A DNA stretch of 64,000 nucleotides from assembly GCF_026163685.1 (NCBI RefSeq), contig NZ_JAOXSR010000003.1:1-64000 (forward strand), read 5' to 3'. The notes below the pieces were generated by a model, which saw nothing but the letters and a program-made list of their open reading frames with translations, did no database searches and had not been told where the DNA came from. Positions 17,046 through 25,458 of the stretch are shown here, in pieces (positions within the stretch are counted from its first letter, which is position 1; the number at the start of each line of letters is the position of its first letter). The DNA is from Oerskovia flava (GTDB lineage: Bacteria; Actinomycetota; Actinomycetes; Actinomycetales; Cellulomonadaceae). Both the position numbers and the translations under genes were made by a program.

Positions 17046-18347
17046 TCAGGCCGGTGCGGGACGCCAGGTGCGCAGCAGACCGAGGACGAGCAGCCCGGCG
17101 ATGGTGATGACGGCGAACATCACGGCCGCCATCGTCACGGCGGGCTCGCCGCCGAGCAGGCCCGGGACGGGCGCGATCCCCGCACCGATGCCGAACTGCA
17201 TCGCGCCCAGGAGGGCTGCGGCGCTGCCGGCCCGGTGGGCGTTGCGCTCCAGCGCGATCGCGGGGACCGCCGGCATGACGAACCCGGCCGTCCCGAGCGT
17301 GAGCACGAGCAGCGCGACGAGCACCGTGAGACCGGCACCCGCGAGCGCCGCGCCGAGCAGCGCCGCGGACAGCACGAAGCCGGCCGCGACCGCCACCTTG
17401 AGGATCGCCTCCGGCGTCACGCGGCCCACGAGGGCGCCGTTGATCTGGCTGCCCGCCGTCACCGCGATCGCCCCCAGGCCGAACACGACCGCGTACTGCT
17501 GCGCGCTCATGCCGAACCCGTCCTGGAAGACGAACGTCGACGCCGAGATGTACGTGAACATCGCGGCCATGTAGAAGCCCATGACGAGCGCCAGGCCGAA
17601 GAACGACCAATCGGTGACCAGGCTCCGGTACGAGCGCAGGGCCGACACCGTGCCGCCGCTGCGACGCATCGTCGCGGGCAGGGACTCCTGGAGGCGGAAG
17701 AACACGATGGCCAGCATGATCGCGCCGAAGACCGCGAGCGCGACGAACATCAGACGCCACGAACCGAGCAGCAGGAACTGCGCACCGATCGTCGGCGCCA
17801 GGATGGGTGCGACCCCCACCACGAGCATGAGGCGGGCGATGACCTTGCCGACCTGGAAGCCCTCGAAGTTGTCACGGACGATCGCCATCGACAGCACCAT
17901 CCCGGCCGCCGCCGAGAGCCCCTGCACGAACCGCAGACCCGTGAGCATCCCGACCGAGCCCGCGAACACGATGCCCGCCGAGGCGAGGACGTACACACCG
18001 AGCGCGACCAGCAGCGGCGCGCGGCGCCCGACGGCGTCCGAGATCGACCCGACGAGGAGCTGCCCCAGCGCGAGACCTGCCAGCGTCGCGGTCAGCGTGA
18101 GCTGGACACGGCTCTCCGTCGTGCCGAGCTCGGTGACGATCTGCGGGAACGCGGAGAGGTACAGGTCGATCGTCAACGGACCGATCGCGGTCAGCGCCGA
18201 CAGCAGCAGCACAAAGCCCGCGGCGATCCGCGTCGGCTTCTTCACGGCTGTCGCCGCCGCGGGGTCGGTCGCGGCAGCAGGGTCGGCTGTGGCCACGGTG
18301 GGCGCTGCAGGGGGAGAGGTCGTCACCCAGGCCGCAACGCCCGCCAC
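17046..18347 (-). CDS. MFS multidrug efflux transporter, Bcr/CflA family
   Basis: 433 residues with 12 hydrophobic segments. ALTAIGPLTIDLYLSAFPQI in the first helix and the motif-A loop GSISDAVGRRAPLL between helices 2 and 3 are typical of the Bcr/CflA drug:proton antiporters; RFVQGLSAAAGMVLSMAIVRD covers helices 4-5. The N-terminal 35 residues are an Ala/Thr/Pro cytoplasmic extension. The start is a GTG with only a weak ribosome site, and a second GTG at residue 8 is an alternative. Substrate unknown. Confidence 0.88.
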   Translation of the reverse strand: MAGVAAWVTTSPPAAPTVATADPAAATDPAAATAVKKPTRIAAGFVLLLSALTAIGPLTIDLYLSAFPQIVTELGTTESRVQLTLTATLAGLALGQLLVGSISDAVGRRAPLLVALGVYVLASAGIVFAGSVGMLTGLRFVQGLSAAAGMVLSMAIVRDNFEGFQVGKVIARLMLVVGVAPILAPTIGAQFLLLGSWRLMFVALAVFGAIMLAIVFFRLQESLPATMRRSGGTVSALRSYRSLVTDWSFFGLALVMGFYMAAMFTYISASTFVFQDGFGMSAQQYAVVFGLGAIAVTAGSQINGALVGRVTPEAILKVAVAAGFVLSAALLGAALAGAGLTVLVALLVLTLGTAGFVMPAVPAIALERNAHRAGSAAALLGAMQFGIGAGIAPVPGLLGGEPAVTMAAVMFAVITIAGLLVLGLLRTWRPAPA

Positions 18348-18421
18348 CGGAACCTTGTTCCCGCACGCCGTACGCCATCCACAACCTGAGACCCGGTCTC
18401 TGCCCTCCCCCTACCCCCCCC

Positions 18422-18504
18422 GCCGAACACGACGTTGCTGCCGTTCTGGCGGACTTCGCGGCAGCAAGGTCGTGGTCGACGCCGAGGAACGTCGTGGTCG
18501 GCGG
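18422..18504. repeat. 83-bp palindromic intergenic repeat, copy 1
   Basis: The core (18424-18478) has 20-base arms with 2 mismatches around a 15-base loop that begins TTCTGGCGG. A third, partial arm follows, so the element ends are near-perfect 16-base inverted repeats (18421-18436 and 18488-18503). It lies between the divergent MFS and VOC genes, so it cannot be a terminator here. About 92 % identical to copy 3, in the opposite orientation. Confidence 0.8.
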
Positions 18505-18560
18505 GTACCTGGCCGTTTCGTTCAAGAGGTGGGGCGGGGGAGCGGCCTAGCGTCGGGGCC

Positions 18561-18959
18561 ATGACACTGACACTGGGATTCATCGGCATCGTGACGCGCG
18601 ACATGGCGGCGTCGCTGAGGTTCTACCGTGCCCTGGGGGTGCCGATCGCCGAGGTGCACGACGACGCCCCGCACGTGGACGCGCAGCTCGACGGTGGCGT
18701 GGCGCTCGCCTGGGACACGGTCGACACGATCCGCGGGTTCGACCCGGGCTACGAGCTCCCCTCGGGTGGGCACCGCATCGCCCTCGCGTTCGACAAGGGC
18801 ACCCCGGCGGCGGTCGACGAGGCCTTTGCCGAGCTGGTCGCCGCGGGGTACGCGGCGCACGTCGAGCCGTGGGACGCGCACTGGGGGCAGCGCTACGCGA
18901 CCCTGCTCGACCCGGACGGCAACTCGGTCGACCTCTTCGCGGCGCTCGCCGCGAACTGA
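18561..18959 (+). CDS. VOC-family (glyoxalase-like) protein
   Basis: 132 residues, one vicinal-oxygen-chelate domain of two beta-alpha-beta-beta-beta modules. MTLTLGFIGIVTRDMAASLRFY opens the first and TLLDPDGNSVDLFA closes the second, the usual place of a metal-ligand Glu, which is Asp here. The family covers dioxygenases, glyoxalases and antibiotic-binding proteins, so the role is open. Its last 67 bases overlap the end of the convergent AraC-type gene. Confidence 0.85.
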   Translation: MTLTLGFIGIVTRDMAASLRFYRALGVPIAEVHDDAPHVDAQLDGGVALAWDTVDTIRGFDPGYELPSGGHRIALAFDKGTPAAVDEAFAELVAAGYAAHVEPWDAHWGQRYATLLDPDGNSVDLFAALAAN

Positions 18960-19615
18960 GCCGGGGTCGCGCCGACCAGCCTCCGGAACTCCCGGGTGAG
19001 GTGCGGCTGGTCGGCGTACCCGGACGCGACGGCGGCGTCGCTCAGCGTCGCTCCGCCCTGGATGAGCGCCTGCGCGCGCTGCACCCGCTCGATCCGTACG
19101 AGCGCGCCGTAGCCGTACCCGAAGCGCGCGAGCATCTGCCGACGGAACTCCCGCTCCGACCAGGACAGCTCTGCCGCGGCGCTCCGCGCAGACGTCCCGC
19201 GCTGCGCTCTGCGCCGCACCTGCGCCGTCCACCCGGGGGCCGGTCCGAGCGGGAGGTCGGCCCGTTCGAGCAGGCCCAGCGCCCGCGGCGACGACCTGGC
19301 GCGCAGCAGCACGTCGCGCAGCGTCGAGACGGTCTCGCCCCCCGAGACGTCGCGCAGCGACACCAGCTGGTCCCGGAGCTCGGCCAGGTCGAGCGGCAGG
19401 GTCGTCGTCGCAGCACCTGGCGCGAGGCGGATCCCGACGGTGTCGTCGTCCGCGTCGGGGAGCGTCGAGATCCACCGCGTCGAGGGCCCGGCCACGAGGA
19501 TCTCCTCACCGCGCAGGATGAGGTCGACGCACCCGTCCGCCGAGATCGCGGCCGGCCCACCACCGCGGGACCGCCACAGGACCGCACCCGACGCCATCAG
19601 TTCCTCGGAGTACAC
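18893..19615 (-). CDS. AraC-family transcriptional regulator
   Basis: 240 residues. The N-terminal domain is cupin-like (VDLILRGEEILVAGPSTR). Two helix-turn-helix motifs form the C-terminal DNA-binding domain: SARSAAAELSWSEREFRRQ and TLSDAAVASGYADQPHLTREF, with GATPAQFA closing it. The start is a GTG; an ATG six codons in (19597) is an alternative. Its 3' end overlaps the VOC gene tail-to-tail by 67 bases. Regulators of this build often control a neighbouring VOC-type gene, but no site is identified. Confidence 0.87.
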   Translation of the reverse strand: MYSEELMASGAVLWRSRGGGPAAISADGCVDLILRGEEILVAGPSTRWISTLPDADDDTVGIRLAPGAATTTLPLDLAELRDQLVSLRDVSGGETVSTLRDVLLRARSSPRALGLLERADLPLGPAPGWTAQVRRRAQRGTSARSAAAELSWSEREFRRQMLARFGYGYGALVRIERVQRAQALIQGGATLSDAAVASGYADQPHLTREFRRLVGATPAQFAASAAKRSTELPSGSSRVA

Positions 19616-19655
19616 GGCACACCCTCCCTGCTCGTCCCCCCGTCTCGATCACGCA

Positions 19656-19737
19656 CCTAAGAGCGGTCGAGCACGACGTCGCTGCCGTTCTGACGGACTT
19701 CGCGGCAGCAGGGTCGTGTTCGGCGGGGGCTCTTAGG
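19656..19737. repeat. palindromic intergenic repeat, copy 2, inside an outer inverted repeat
   Basis: The 55-base core (19668-19722) matches copy 1, including the loop (TTCTGACGGACTTCG). It is nested within a 9-base outer inverted repeat CCTAAGAGC/GCTCTTAGG (19656-19664, 19729-19737). The third arm is absent. It sits just after the LLM oxidoreductase stop, whose TAA lies in the outer arm, so this copy may also act as a terminator. Confidence 0.75.
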
Positions 19738-20518
19738 ACTGCGCGTCGCGCCAGTTCAGCCATTCCTTCGTGAGGGAGAGGTCGTAGTCCGGGCCGCTGG
19801 TGTCGGTCGTGAAGAGCGTGGCGCCTGCCGCGACGAGGTCGTCCGCGACCTCCGACGGCGGCCTCGACACCCCGACCGACCGCTCGACGAGGGTCGTCGT
19901 GTCACGCCCGACGGCCGCGCCGTGCTCGTCGAGGATCCCGCTCTTGCGGGCGAGCGTGGACGCGTCGCCGAACGAGTGCCAGACGTCGGCGTGCTCGGCG
20001 ACGATGCGGAGCGTCTTCTTCTCCCCGCCGCCGCCGATCATCACGGGGATGTCGCGGGTCGGGGCAGGGTTCTTCGCCGCCCACCGGGCGCGGATCCTGG
20101 GCATGGCCGACGCGAGGTCCCCGATGCGCGACCCCGCCGTGCCGAACTCGTAGCCGTACTCGTCGTAGTCGCGCTCGAACCAGCCCGCGCCGAGCCCGAG
20201 GATCAGCCGGCCCCCGGAGATGTGGTCGACCGTGTGCGCCATGTCGGCGAGCAGGTCCGGGTTGCGGTAGCTGTTGCACGCGACGAGCGCACCGATCTCG
20301 ACGCGCTCGGTCTGCTCCGCCCACGCGGCGAGCATCGTCCAGCACTCGAAGTGCTTGCCGTCAGGGTCGCCGCTGAGCGGGAAGAAGTGGTCCCAGTTGA
20401 AGATGATGTCGACCCCCAGGTCCTCGGCCCGCAGCACCGCGTCGCGGATCTGCGCGTAGTCCGCGTGCTGGGGCTGGAGCTGGACACCGATGCGGAACGG
20501 TCGCTGCGAAGACGTCAT
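19733..20518 (-). CDS. LLM-class F420-dependent oxidoreductase
   Basis: 261 residues of the luciferase-like monooxygenase fold used by F420-dependent reductases in actinobacteria. Typical segments are RIGVQLQPQHADYAQIRDAV, GVDIIFNWDHFFPLSGDPDG, SGGRLILGLGAGWFERDYDEYG and RDIPVMIGGGGEKKTLRIVAEHAD (given here as separate short stretches of the protein). The ATG at 20518 precedes the first strand; an upstream frame extension is Arg-rich and unlikely. The substrate is unknown. Confidence 0.88.
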   Translation of the reverse strand: MTSSQRPFRIGVQLQPQHADYAQIRDAVLRAEDLGVDIIFNWDHFFPLSGDPDGKHFECWTMLAAWAEQTERVEIGALVACNSYRNPDLLADMAHTVDHISGGRLILGLGAGWFERDYDEYGYEFGTAGSRIGDLASAMPRIRARWAAKNPAPTRDIPVMIGGGGEKKTLRIVAEHADVWHSFGDASTLARKSGILDEHGAAVGRDTTTLVERSVGVSRPPSEVADDLVAAGATLFTTDTSGPDYDLSLTKEWLNWRDAQS

Positions 20519-20586
20519 ACGCAGCAATCTACGACCCCCCGCCACTCCTCACCGCCCCCGCCCGCCCCGGCGCCGTCGCCCCGCCG

Positions 20587-20669
20587 CCGTCGACCACGAC
20601 GTTCCTCTCCGTCGACCATGACCTTGCTGCCGCGAAGGCCGCCAGAACGGCAGCAACGTCGTGGTCGGC
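20587..20669. repeat. 83-bp palindromic intergenic repeat, copy 3 (inverted)
   Basis: The reverse complement matches copy 1 at about 92 % over exactly 83 bases. The core is 20613-20667 with perfect loop length (15 bases). It lies between the divergent LLM and DUF2993 genes, again a promoter-bearing gap. Confidence 0.8.
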
Positions 20670-20702
20670 GGGGGCGGGGTGGGGCGGAACTAGGGTGGGC
20701 GC

Positions 20703-21392
20703 ATGAAGCGTCTGGTCGGTGGGGTTGTCGCGGTGGTGGTCCTGCTGGCGCTGGGGGTCGTGGTCGACCGGGTCGCAGTCGGGGTGGCGGAGAACCGGGT
20801 GGTCTCCTCGCTCGAGGAGGGCGCCGACGCCGTCAGTGGTGCGACGGCGGACGTCGCGGGCTTCCCGTTCCTCACCCAGCTCGCAGCGGGCCGGTTGTCG
20901 GACGTGGTCGTGACGGCCGAGTCGGCGACGTTCGGCGGGTACACCGTGACGGACGTGCGCGCCGAGGCGAGCGGCATCTCGACGGCGGAGCCGTACGTCG
21001 TCGAGCAAGGCACTGCCTCGGCGCTGCTGGGGATCGACCAGGTGCAGGACGCGGTGCGCGAGCAGTCGCGGCTCGCGGTGGACGTCAGCGCCGACCGCTC
21101 GGCGCTGCGTCTCGACCTCGACGCGTTCGGACTCGAGGTCGCGGTCGCCACGCGCGTGCGGGTCGCGGGCCCGACGACGATCGCGCTCGACATCGAGACC
21201 GTGACGCTCGGCCCGGCGGTCGTGTCCGTCGACGACCTGCCCGGTGTGCTCGCGGACGCCCTGACCGATCTGGAGGTCGCGCTCGAGCTCCCGTCCGGTG
21301 TCGCGCTCGAGCAGATCGTCGTGGAGGGCGACGCGCTCCGCGTCGACGTCACGGGCACCAACGTTGTTCTCGACGAGCTGGTCACGTCCTAG
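20703..21392 (+). CDS. DUF2993 (LmeA-like) membrane-anchored protein
   Basis: 229 residues. A signal anchor (KRLVGGVVAVVVLLALGVVV) is followed by an extracytoplasmic domain with FPFLTQLAAGRLSDVVVTAE, the DUF2993 core. The fold is related to lipid-binding proteins; mycobacterial LmeA of this family binds phosphoinositide and assists lipomannan growth. By analogy it may act on envelope lipids. The ATG directly precedes the anchor. It has its own promoter region shared with repeat copy 3. Confidence 0.85.
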   Translation: MKRLVGGVVAVVVLLALGVVVDRVAVGVAENRVVSSLEEGADAVSGATADVAGFPFLTQLAAGRLSDVVVTAESATFGGYTVTDVRAEASGISTAEPYVVEQGTASALLGIDQVQDAVREQSRLAVDVSADRSALRLDLDAFGLEVAVATRVRVAGPTTIALDIETVTLGPAVVSVDDLPGVLADALTDLEVALELPSGVALEQIVVEGDALRVDVTGTNVVLDELVTS

Positions 21393-21401
21393 ACCCCCCG
21401 C

Positions 21402-21461
21402 GCCGAACAGGCGGTTTCTCGGCACGACGGCCGCGACGTGCCGAGAAGCCGCCTGTTTGGC
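21402..21461. repeat. long intergenic inverted repeat (type B)
   Basis: 25-base arms with 2 mismatches (21402-21426 and 21437-21461) around a 10-base loop, starting 10 bases past the DUF2993 stop. It could end that transcript. The arm sequence is unrelated to the 83-bp family. Confidence 0.7.
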
Positions 21462-21500
21462 ACCCGGGTGGGGCCGGTGCGTGCGTGGCACAGTAGGGCC

Positions 21501-22802
21501 GTGACGACGACGCACCCGCACAGCCCGCGACCGACGAACTGGGCCCGCAACCTCACCTACTCCTCCGCCTCGCTCGCCCGCCCGGCGACGCTCGAGGAGC
21601 TGCAGGACCTCGTGGCGGCGAGCCCGCGCGTGCGGGCGCTCGGGTCTCGGCACTCGTTCAACGACGTCGCCGACACCCCGGGCGTGCACGTCCAGGTGGA
21701 CCTGCTCGACGACGGTCGCCCCGCCGTCGAGATCGGCCCCACCTCGGACCCCACAGCAGCGGGCACCACCCACGTGTCGGTGAACGCCGGTCTGCGCTAC
21801 GGCGAGGTCTCGCGCCACCTGCAGGACCACGGCCTCGCGCTCGGCAACCTCGCCTCCTTGCCGCACATCTCCGTCGCCGGTGCGGTCGCCACGGCGACCC
21901 ACGGGTCGGGTGACGGCAACCAGAGCCTGGCGAGCGCCGTCGTCGGGCTGGAGATCGTCACGGGCGACGGCGAACTCGTCACGCTGTCCCGCGGCGACGC
22001 GGACTTCCCGGGCGCGGTGGTGAACCTCGGTGCGCTCGGGGTCGTCACCCGCCTGGTGCTCGAGGCGTCGTCGACGTTCGACGTCCGCCAGGACGTCGAC
22101 GAGGCCCTGCCGTGGGACGACGCCGTGGAGCACTTCGACGCCCTCACGGCCAGCGCCTACTCGGTGAGCATGTTCACCGACTGGGGTCCTGACGGCGTCG
22201 CGATGCTGTGGCGCAAGTCCCGCCTGGCGCCGGGGACCGAGGGGTCCGCGCCCGCCGTCGCTCCCGGTGCGCGGCGCGCCGAGGTGCCGCACCACCCCGT
22301 GCCCGGCATCGACCCCGTGCACTGCACAGCGCAGCTGGGGCGGCCGGGGCCGTGGAACGAGCGGCTCGCGCACTTCCGCCTCGACTTCACGCCGTCCAAC
22401 GGCGACGAGCTGCAGTCCGAGTACCTCGTGCCACGCCGCAACGCACTCGCCGCGATCGAAGCCCTGCGCGCGCTCGGTCCGCGGATCACCCCGCTGCTGC
22501 AGGTGGGAGAGATCCGCACCGTCGCCGCCGACGACCTGTGGCTCAGCCCGTTCGACGAGGACACCGTCGGCTTCCACCTCACGTGGTTCCAGCGGCCCGA
22601 CGACGTCGCTCGCGTCCTGCCCGCCATCGAGGACGCGCTCGGCCCGCTCGGGGCACGACCGCACTGGGGCAAGGTCTTCACGGTCGCGCCCGCGACGCTG
22701 CGGGAGCTGTACCCGCGGTTCGGGGACTTCCGGGCGCTCGCGGACCGTCTCGACCCGACCGGCAGGTTCCGCGGCGGGTACGTGGCGGAGCTGCTCGGCT
22801 GA
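21501..22802 (+). CDS. FAD-dependent alditol oxidase / aldonolactone oxidase family protein
   Basis: 433 residues. PCMH-type FAD-binding domain at the N terminus: RALGSRHSFND carries the His (about 51) that binds FAD covalently in alditol oxidase, and LPHISVAGAVATATHGSGD is the second FAD loop. The C-terminal ALO domain ends in HWGKVFTV and FGDFRALADRLDPTGRF. Length and motifs fit AldO-type enzymes that oxidise xylitol or sorbitol with oxygen. The GTG start is chosen because the fold begins shortly after; the upstream extension crosses the hairpin. The next gene begins 1 base after its stop. Confidence 0.88.
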   Translation: MTTTHPHSPRPTNWARNLTYSSASLARPATLEELQDLVAASPRVRALGSRHSFNDVADTPGVHVQVDLLDDGRPAVEIGPTSDPTAAGTTHVSVNAGLRYGEVSRHLQDHGLALGNLASLPHISVAGAVATATHGSGDGNQSLASAVVGLEIVTGDGELVTLSRGDADFPGAVVNLGALGVVTRLVLEASSTFDVRQDVDEALPWDDAVEHFDALTASAYSVSMFTDWGPDGVAMLWRKSRLAPGTEGSAPAVAPGARRAEVPHHPVPGIDPVHCTAQLGRPGPWNERLAHFRLDFTPSNGDELQSEYLVPRRNALAAIEALRALGPRITPLLQVGEIRTVAADDLWLSPFDEDTVGFHLTWFQRPDDVARVLPAIEDALGPLGARPHWGKVFTVAPATLRELYPRFGDFRALADRLDPTGRFRGGYVAELLG

Positions 22803-22803
22803 C

Positions 22804-23481
22804 GTGCGGGTCGCGACGGCGGGGTGGGCGTGGGCGGCCGACTACGCGTACGCGGCGCGGCGCCAGCTGCGCCGGGTGTTCTCGCGCGCCGGGCTGCCGG
22901 TGGGCGACGGCGGCCGGGCACCGGTCGTGCTGCTCCCGGGCGTCTACGAGACCTGGCACTTCCTCGAACCTGTCGCCCGGGAGCTCGCCCGCGGCGGGTA
23001 CCGGGTGAGCACCGTCCCCGGGCTCGGCGACAACCGTCGTCCGGTGGCGGACGCCGCCGGACGCGTGGCCCGGTACCTCGAGGAGCAGGACCTGCGCGAC
23101 GTCGTCCTCGTCGCGCACAGCAAGGGCGGGCTGGTCGGCAAGCAGGTGATGGTGTCGGGCAGCGGTCACCGGGTGGCGGGGATGGTCGCGATCGCCACGC
23201 CGTTCCGTGGGTCGCGCTGGGCGCGCTACGTCGTAGGCCGGACCTTGCGGGCGTTCGCACCGGGGGACCCGGTGCTGCGCGCGCTCGCTCTCGAGCTCGA
23301 CGTCGACCGACGGATCACGGCCGTGTACCCGCAGTTCGACCCGCACATCCCGGAGACCGGGAGCCTGCCGGGCGCCCGGAACGTCGAGCTACCCCTCGCC
23401 GGCCACTTCAGCCCGCTCGGCACGAGGCTGCTCGTCCGCACCGTGGTCGACGAGGTGGCCCGGCTCGAACGCCAGGACTAG
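22804..23481 (+). CDS. alpha/beta-hydrolase, lipase/esterase type
   Basis: 225 residues. APVVLLPGVYETWHFLEPVA gives the oxyanion strand. The nucleophile elbow is VLVAHSKGGLVGKQ (A-H-S-K-G, where most relatives have G-H-S-K-G). GHFSPLG near the end supplies the His. The GTG start comes one base after the oxidase stop, so the pair is coupled. It has no signal peptide. Similar short hydrolases act on triacylglycerol or other esters; the substrate is unknown. Confidence 0.82.
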   Translation: MRVATAGWAWAADYAYAARRQLRRVFSRAGLPVGDGGRAPVVLLPGVYETWHFLEPVARELARGGYRVSTVPGLGDNRRPVADAAGRVARYLEEQDLRDVVLVAHSKGGLVGKQVMVSGSGHRVAGMVAIATPFRGSRWARYVVGRTLRAFAPGDPVLRALALELDVDRRITAVYPQFDPHIPETGSLPGARNVELPLAGHFSPLGTRLLVRTVVDEVARLERQD

Positions 23482-23548
23482 GCTTGAGGACGTCCGCGTG
23501 AGCCGGCAACGTCGCCGTGCTCCTTTCCCCGACAGAACGAGGAAGCTC

Positions 23549-25123
23549 GTGACCGCATCGAGTGGTGCTCCCGCGGCGGCAAGGCCCCGCGAGCAGTGGA
23601 CAGGACAGGTCGGGTTCATCCTGGCCGCGATCGGCTCGGCAGTCGGTCTGGGGAACATCTGGCGGTTCCCCGGCGTCGCCTACGAGAACGGTGGCGGCGC
23701 CTTCCTCATCCCGTACTTCGTCGCCCTGCTGACCGCAGGCATCCCGATCCTGTTCCTCGACTACGCGATCGGCCACCGGTTCCGCGGGTCGCCCCCGACG
23801 GCGTTCCGTCGCCTGACGAGGGGCGGCGAGGCCCTCGGCTGGTTCCAGGTGATGATCTGCGTCGTCATCGCGCTGTACTACACGGCGGTCATCGCCTGGG
23901 CGCTGAGCTACTTCGTCTTCTCGTTCGACCTGCGCTGGGGCGACAACCCGGGCGCCTTCTTCACCGGGGAGTACCTCCAGGTCGCGGACCCGGGGATCAG
24001 TCTCGACTTCGTCCCGGGTGTGCTCATCCCGCTCGCGGCGGTCTGGGTGATCGCGATCATCGTCCTCATGGCCGGCGTGGCGCGCGGTGTGCAGCGCGCG
24101 AACGTCATCTTCCTGCCGCTCCTCGTCGTCGCGTTCCTCATCCTCGTGGTGCGGGCGCTCTTCCTCGACGGCGCGGTCGACGGCCTCAACGCGCTCTTCA
24201 CCCCGGACTACTCGGCGCTGGCCGACCCGAACGTGTGGATCGCGGCGTACAGCCAGATCTTCTTCTCGCTGTCGATCGCGTTCGGGATCATGATCACCTA
24301 CGCCTCCTACCGCAAGCGTCGCGCGAACCTCACGGCGCCGGGCTTCGTGGTGGCGTTCGCGAACTCGTCGTTCGAGATCCTCGCCGGCATCGGGGTGTTC
24401 GCCACCCTCGGCTTCTTCGCCTTCCAGCAGGGCGTGACGGTCCCGGAGCTCGAGGGGCTCACGGGCGTCGGGCTGTCCTTCGTCACGTTCCCCGCGATCG
24501 TGTCGCAGATGCCGGGCGGCCCGCTCTTCGGAGCACTGTTCTTCGGCTCCCTGACGATGGCGGGCTTCACCTCGCTCCTGTCGATCCTCCAGGTGATCTC
24601 GGCCGGGTTCCAGGAGAAGTTCGGCCTGTCGCCGCGGCAGGCGGCGCTGCGCATCGGTGCGGTGGCCGCGGTCGTCTCGATCCTGCTGTTCTCGACGACG
24701 ACCGGCCTCCACGCCCTCGACACGGCCGACCACTGGGCGAACAACATCGGCATCGTGGCGTCCGCCGTCCTGTCGTCGGTCCTCGTCGTCTGGGTGCTGC
24801 GCCGCGGCGGTGAGCTGCGGCACCACCTCAACGCGGTCTCGACGTTCCGTCTCGGTGGCTGGTGGACGTTCCTCGTCGGTGTGCTGGCCCCGGTGATCTT
24901 GGGCTACATGCTGGTCTCGCGGATCGTCACGCTCATCAGCGAGGGCTACGAGGGCCTGCCCGGCTGGTACCTCCTGGTCGTCGGCTGGGGCGCCGTGGCG
25001 TTCATCGTCCTGGCGGCGCTGGTGCTCACGGCACTGCGCTGGAAGCGCAGCCCCGACGACTTCGTGCCCTGGCCGACGTTCGGACCGGGCGTCGACACCG
25101 ACCACAAGGAGGTCCGGTCATGA
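23549..25123 (+). CDS. sodium-dependent NSS transporter, MetP-like large subunit
   Basis: 524 residues, about 12 membrane helices of the LeuT fold. Helix 1 has the sodium-site motif IGSAVGLGNIWRFP, and ENGGGAFLIPYF follows. The GTG at 23549 follows GAGGAA at good spacing; an upstream GTG at 23498 is weaker. The next gene overlaps by ATGA and encodes a one-helix MetS-like subunit, the arrangement of the methionine and alanine importer MetPS of Corynebacterium glutamicum. Methionine or alanine uptake is therefore the best guess. Confidence 0.9.
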   Translation: MTASSGAPAAARPREQWTGQVGFILAAIGSAVGLGNIWRFPGVAYENGGGAFLIPYFVALLTAGIPILFLDYAIGHRFRGSPPTAFRRLTRGGEALGWFQVMICVVIALYYTAVIAWALSYFVFSFDLRWGDNPGAFFTGEYLQVADPGISLDFVPGVLIPLAAVWVIAIIVLMAGVARGVQRANVIFLPLLVVAFLILVVRALFLDGAVDGLNALFTPDYSALADPNVWIAAYSQIFFSLSIAFGIMITYASYRKRRANLTAPGFVVAFANSSFEILAGIGVFATLGFFAFQQGVTVPELEGLTGVGLSFVTFPAIVSQMPGGPLFGALFFGSLTMAGFTSLLSILQVISAGFQEKFGLSPRQAALRIGAVAAVVSILLFSTTTGLHALDTADHWANNIGIVASAVLSSVLVVWVLRRGGELRHHLNAVSTFRLGGWWTFLVGVLAPVILGYMLVSRIVTLISEGYEGLPGWYLLVVGWGAVAFIVLAALVLTALRWKRSPDDFVPWPTFGPGVDTDHKEVRS

Positions 25124-25287
25124 CCGGCGAGGCGACCATCTTCCTCGTGCTGGCGATCGTCATCGTGTGGGGCGGACTGCTCGCGAGCATCCTGTTCCTG
25201 CGGTCCCGGCCCGACTCCGACTCCATCCCGGAGGGTGGCGAGGACGACCACCGCGAGGACGACGCACCGGTCGAGCGCGACACCTGA
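25120..25287 (+). CDS. MetS-like small subunit of NSS transporter
   Basis: 55 residues: one membrane helix (ATIFLVLAIVIVWGGLLASI) near the N terminus, then a charged Asp/Glu tail. Size, single helix and position right behind the NSS gene match MetS, which is needed for MetP activity in C. glutamicum. The ATG overlaps the upstream stop (ATGA) and is preceded by AAGGAGGTCC, a near-perfect ribosome site. Confidence 0.85.
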   Translation: MTGEATIFLVLAIVIVWGGLLASILFLRSRPDSDSIPEGGEDDHREDDAPVERDT

Positions 25288-25458
25288 CGGCGCCGGCCGC
25301 CCGGTTTTGCCTCGGCCCGGCCCGCGGGGTCACACTATGAGGCGGACCTGTCGCAGCCGACCCTCGCTGCGCGGACCGCTTCCCCGACGACGTGCCGGTC
25401 ATCGCCGGCCCCCGCAGGGTGCGCGGTTCGTCCCCGACACCCTCCGGGAGACCTCTCG

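Noticed and set aside
18422-20669. Reading all three palindromic repeats as ordinary terminators
   Set aside because: Two of the three lie between divergently transcribed genes where no transcript ends.
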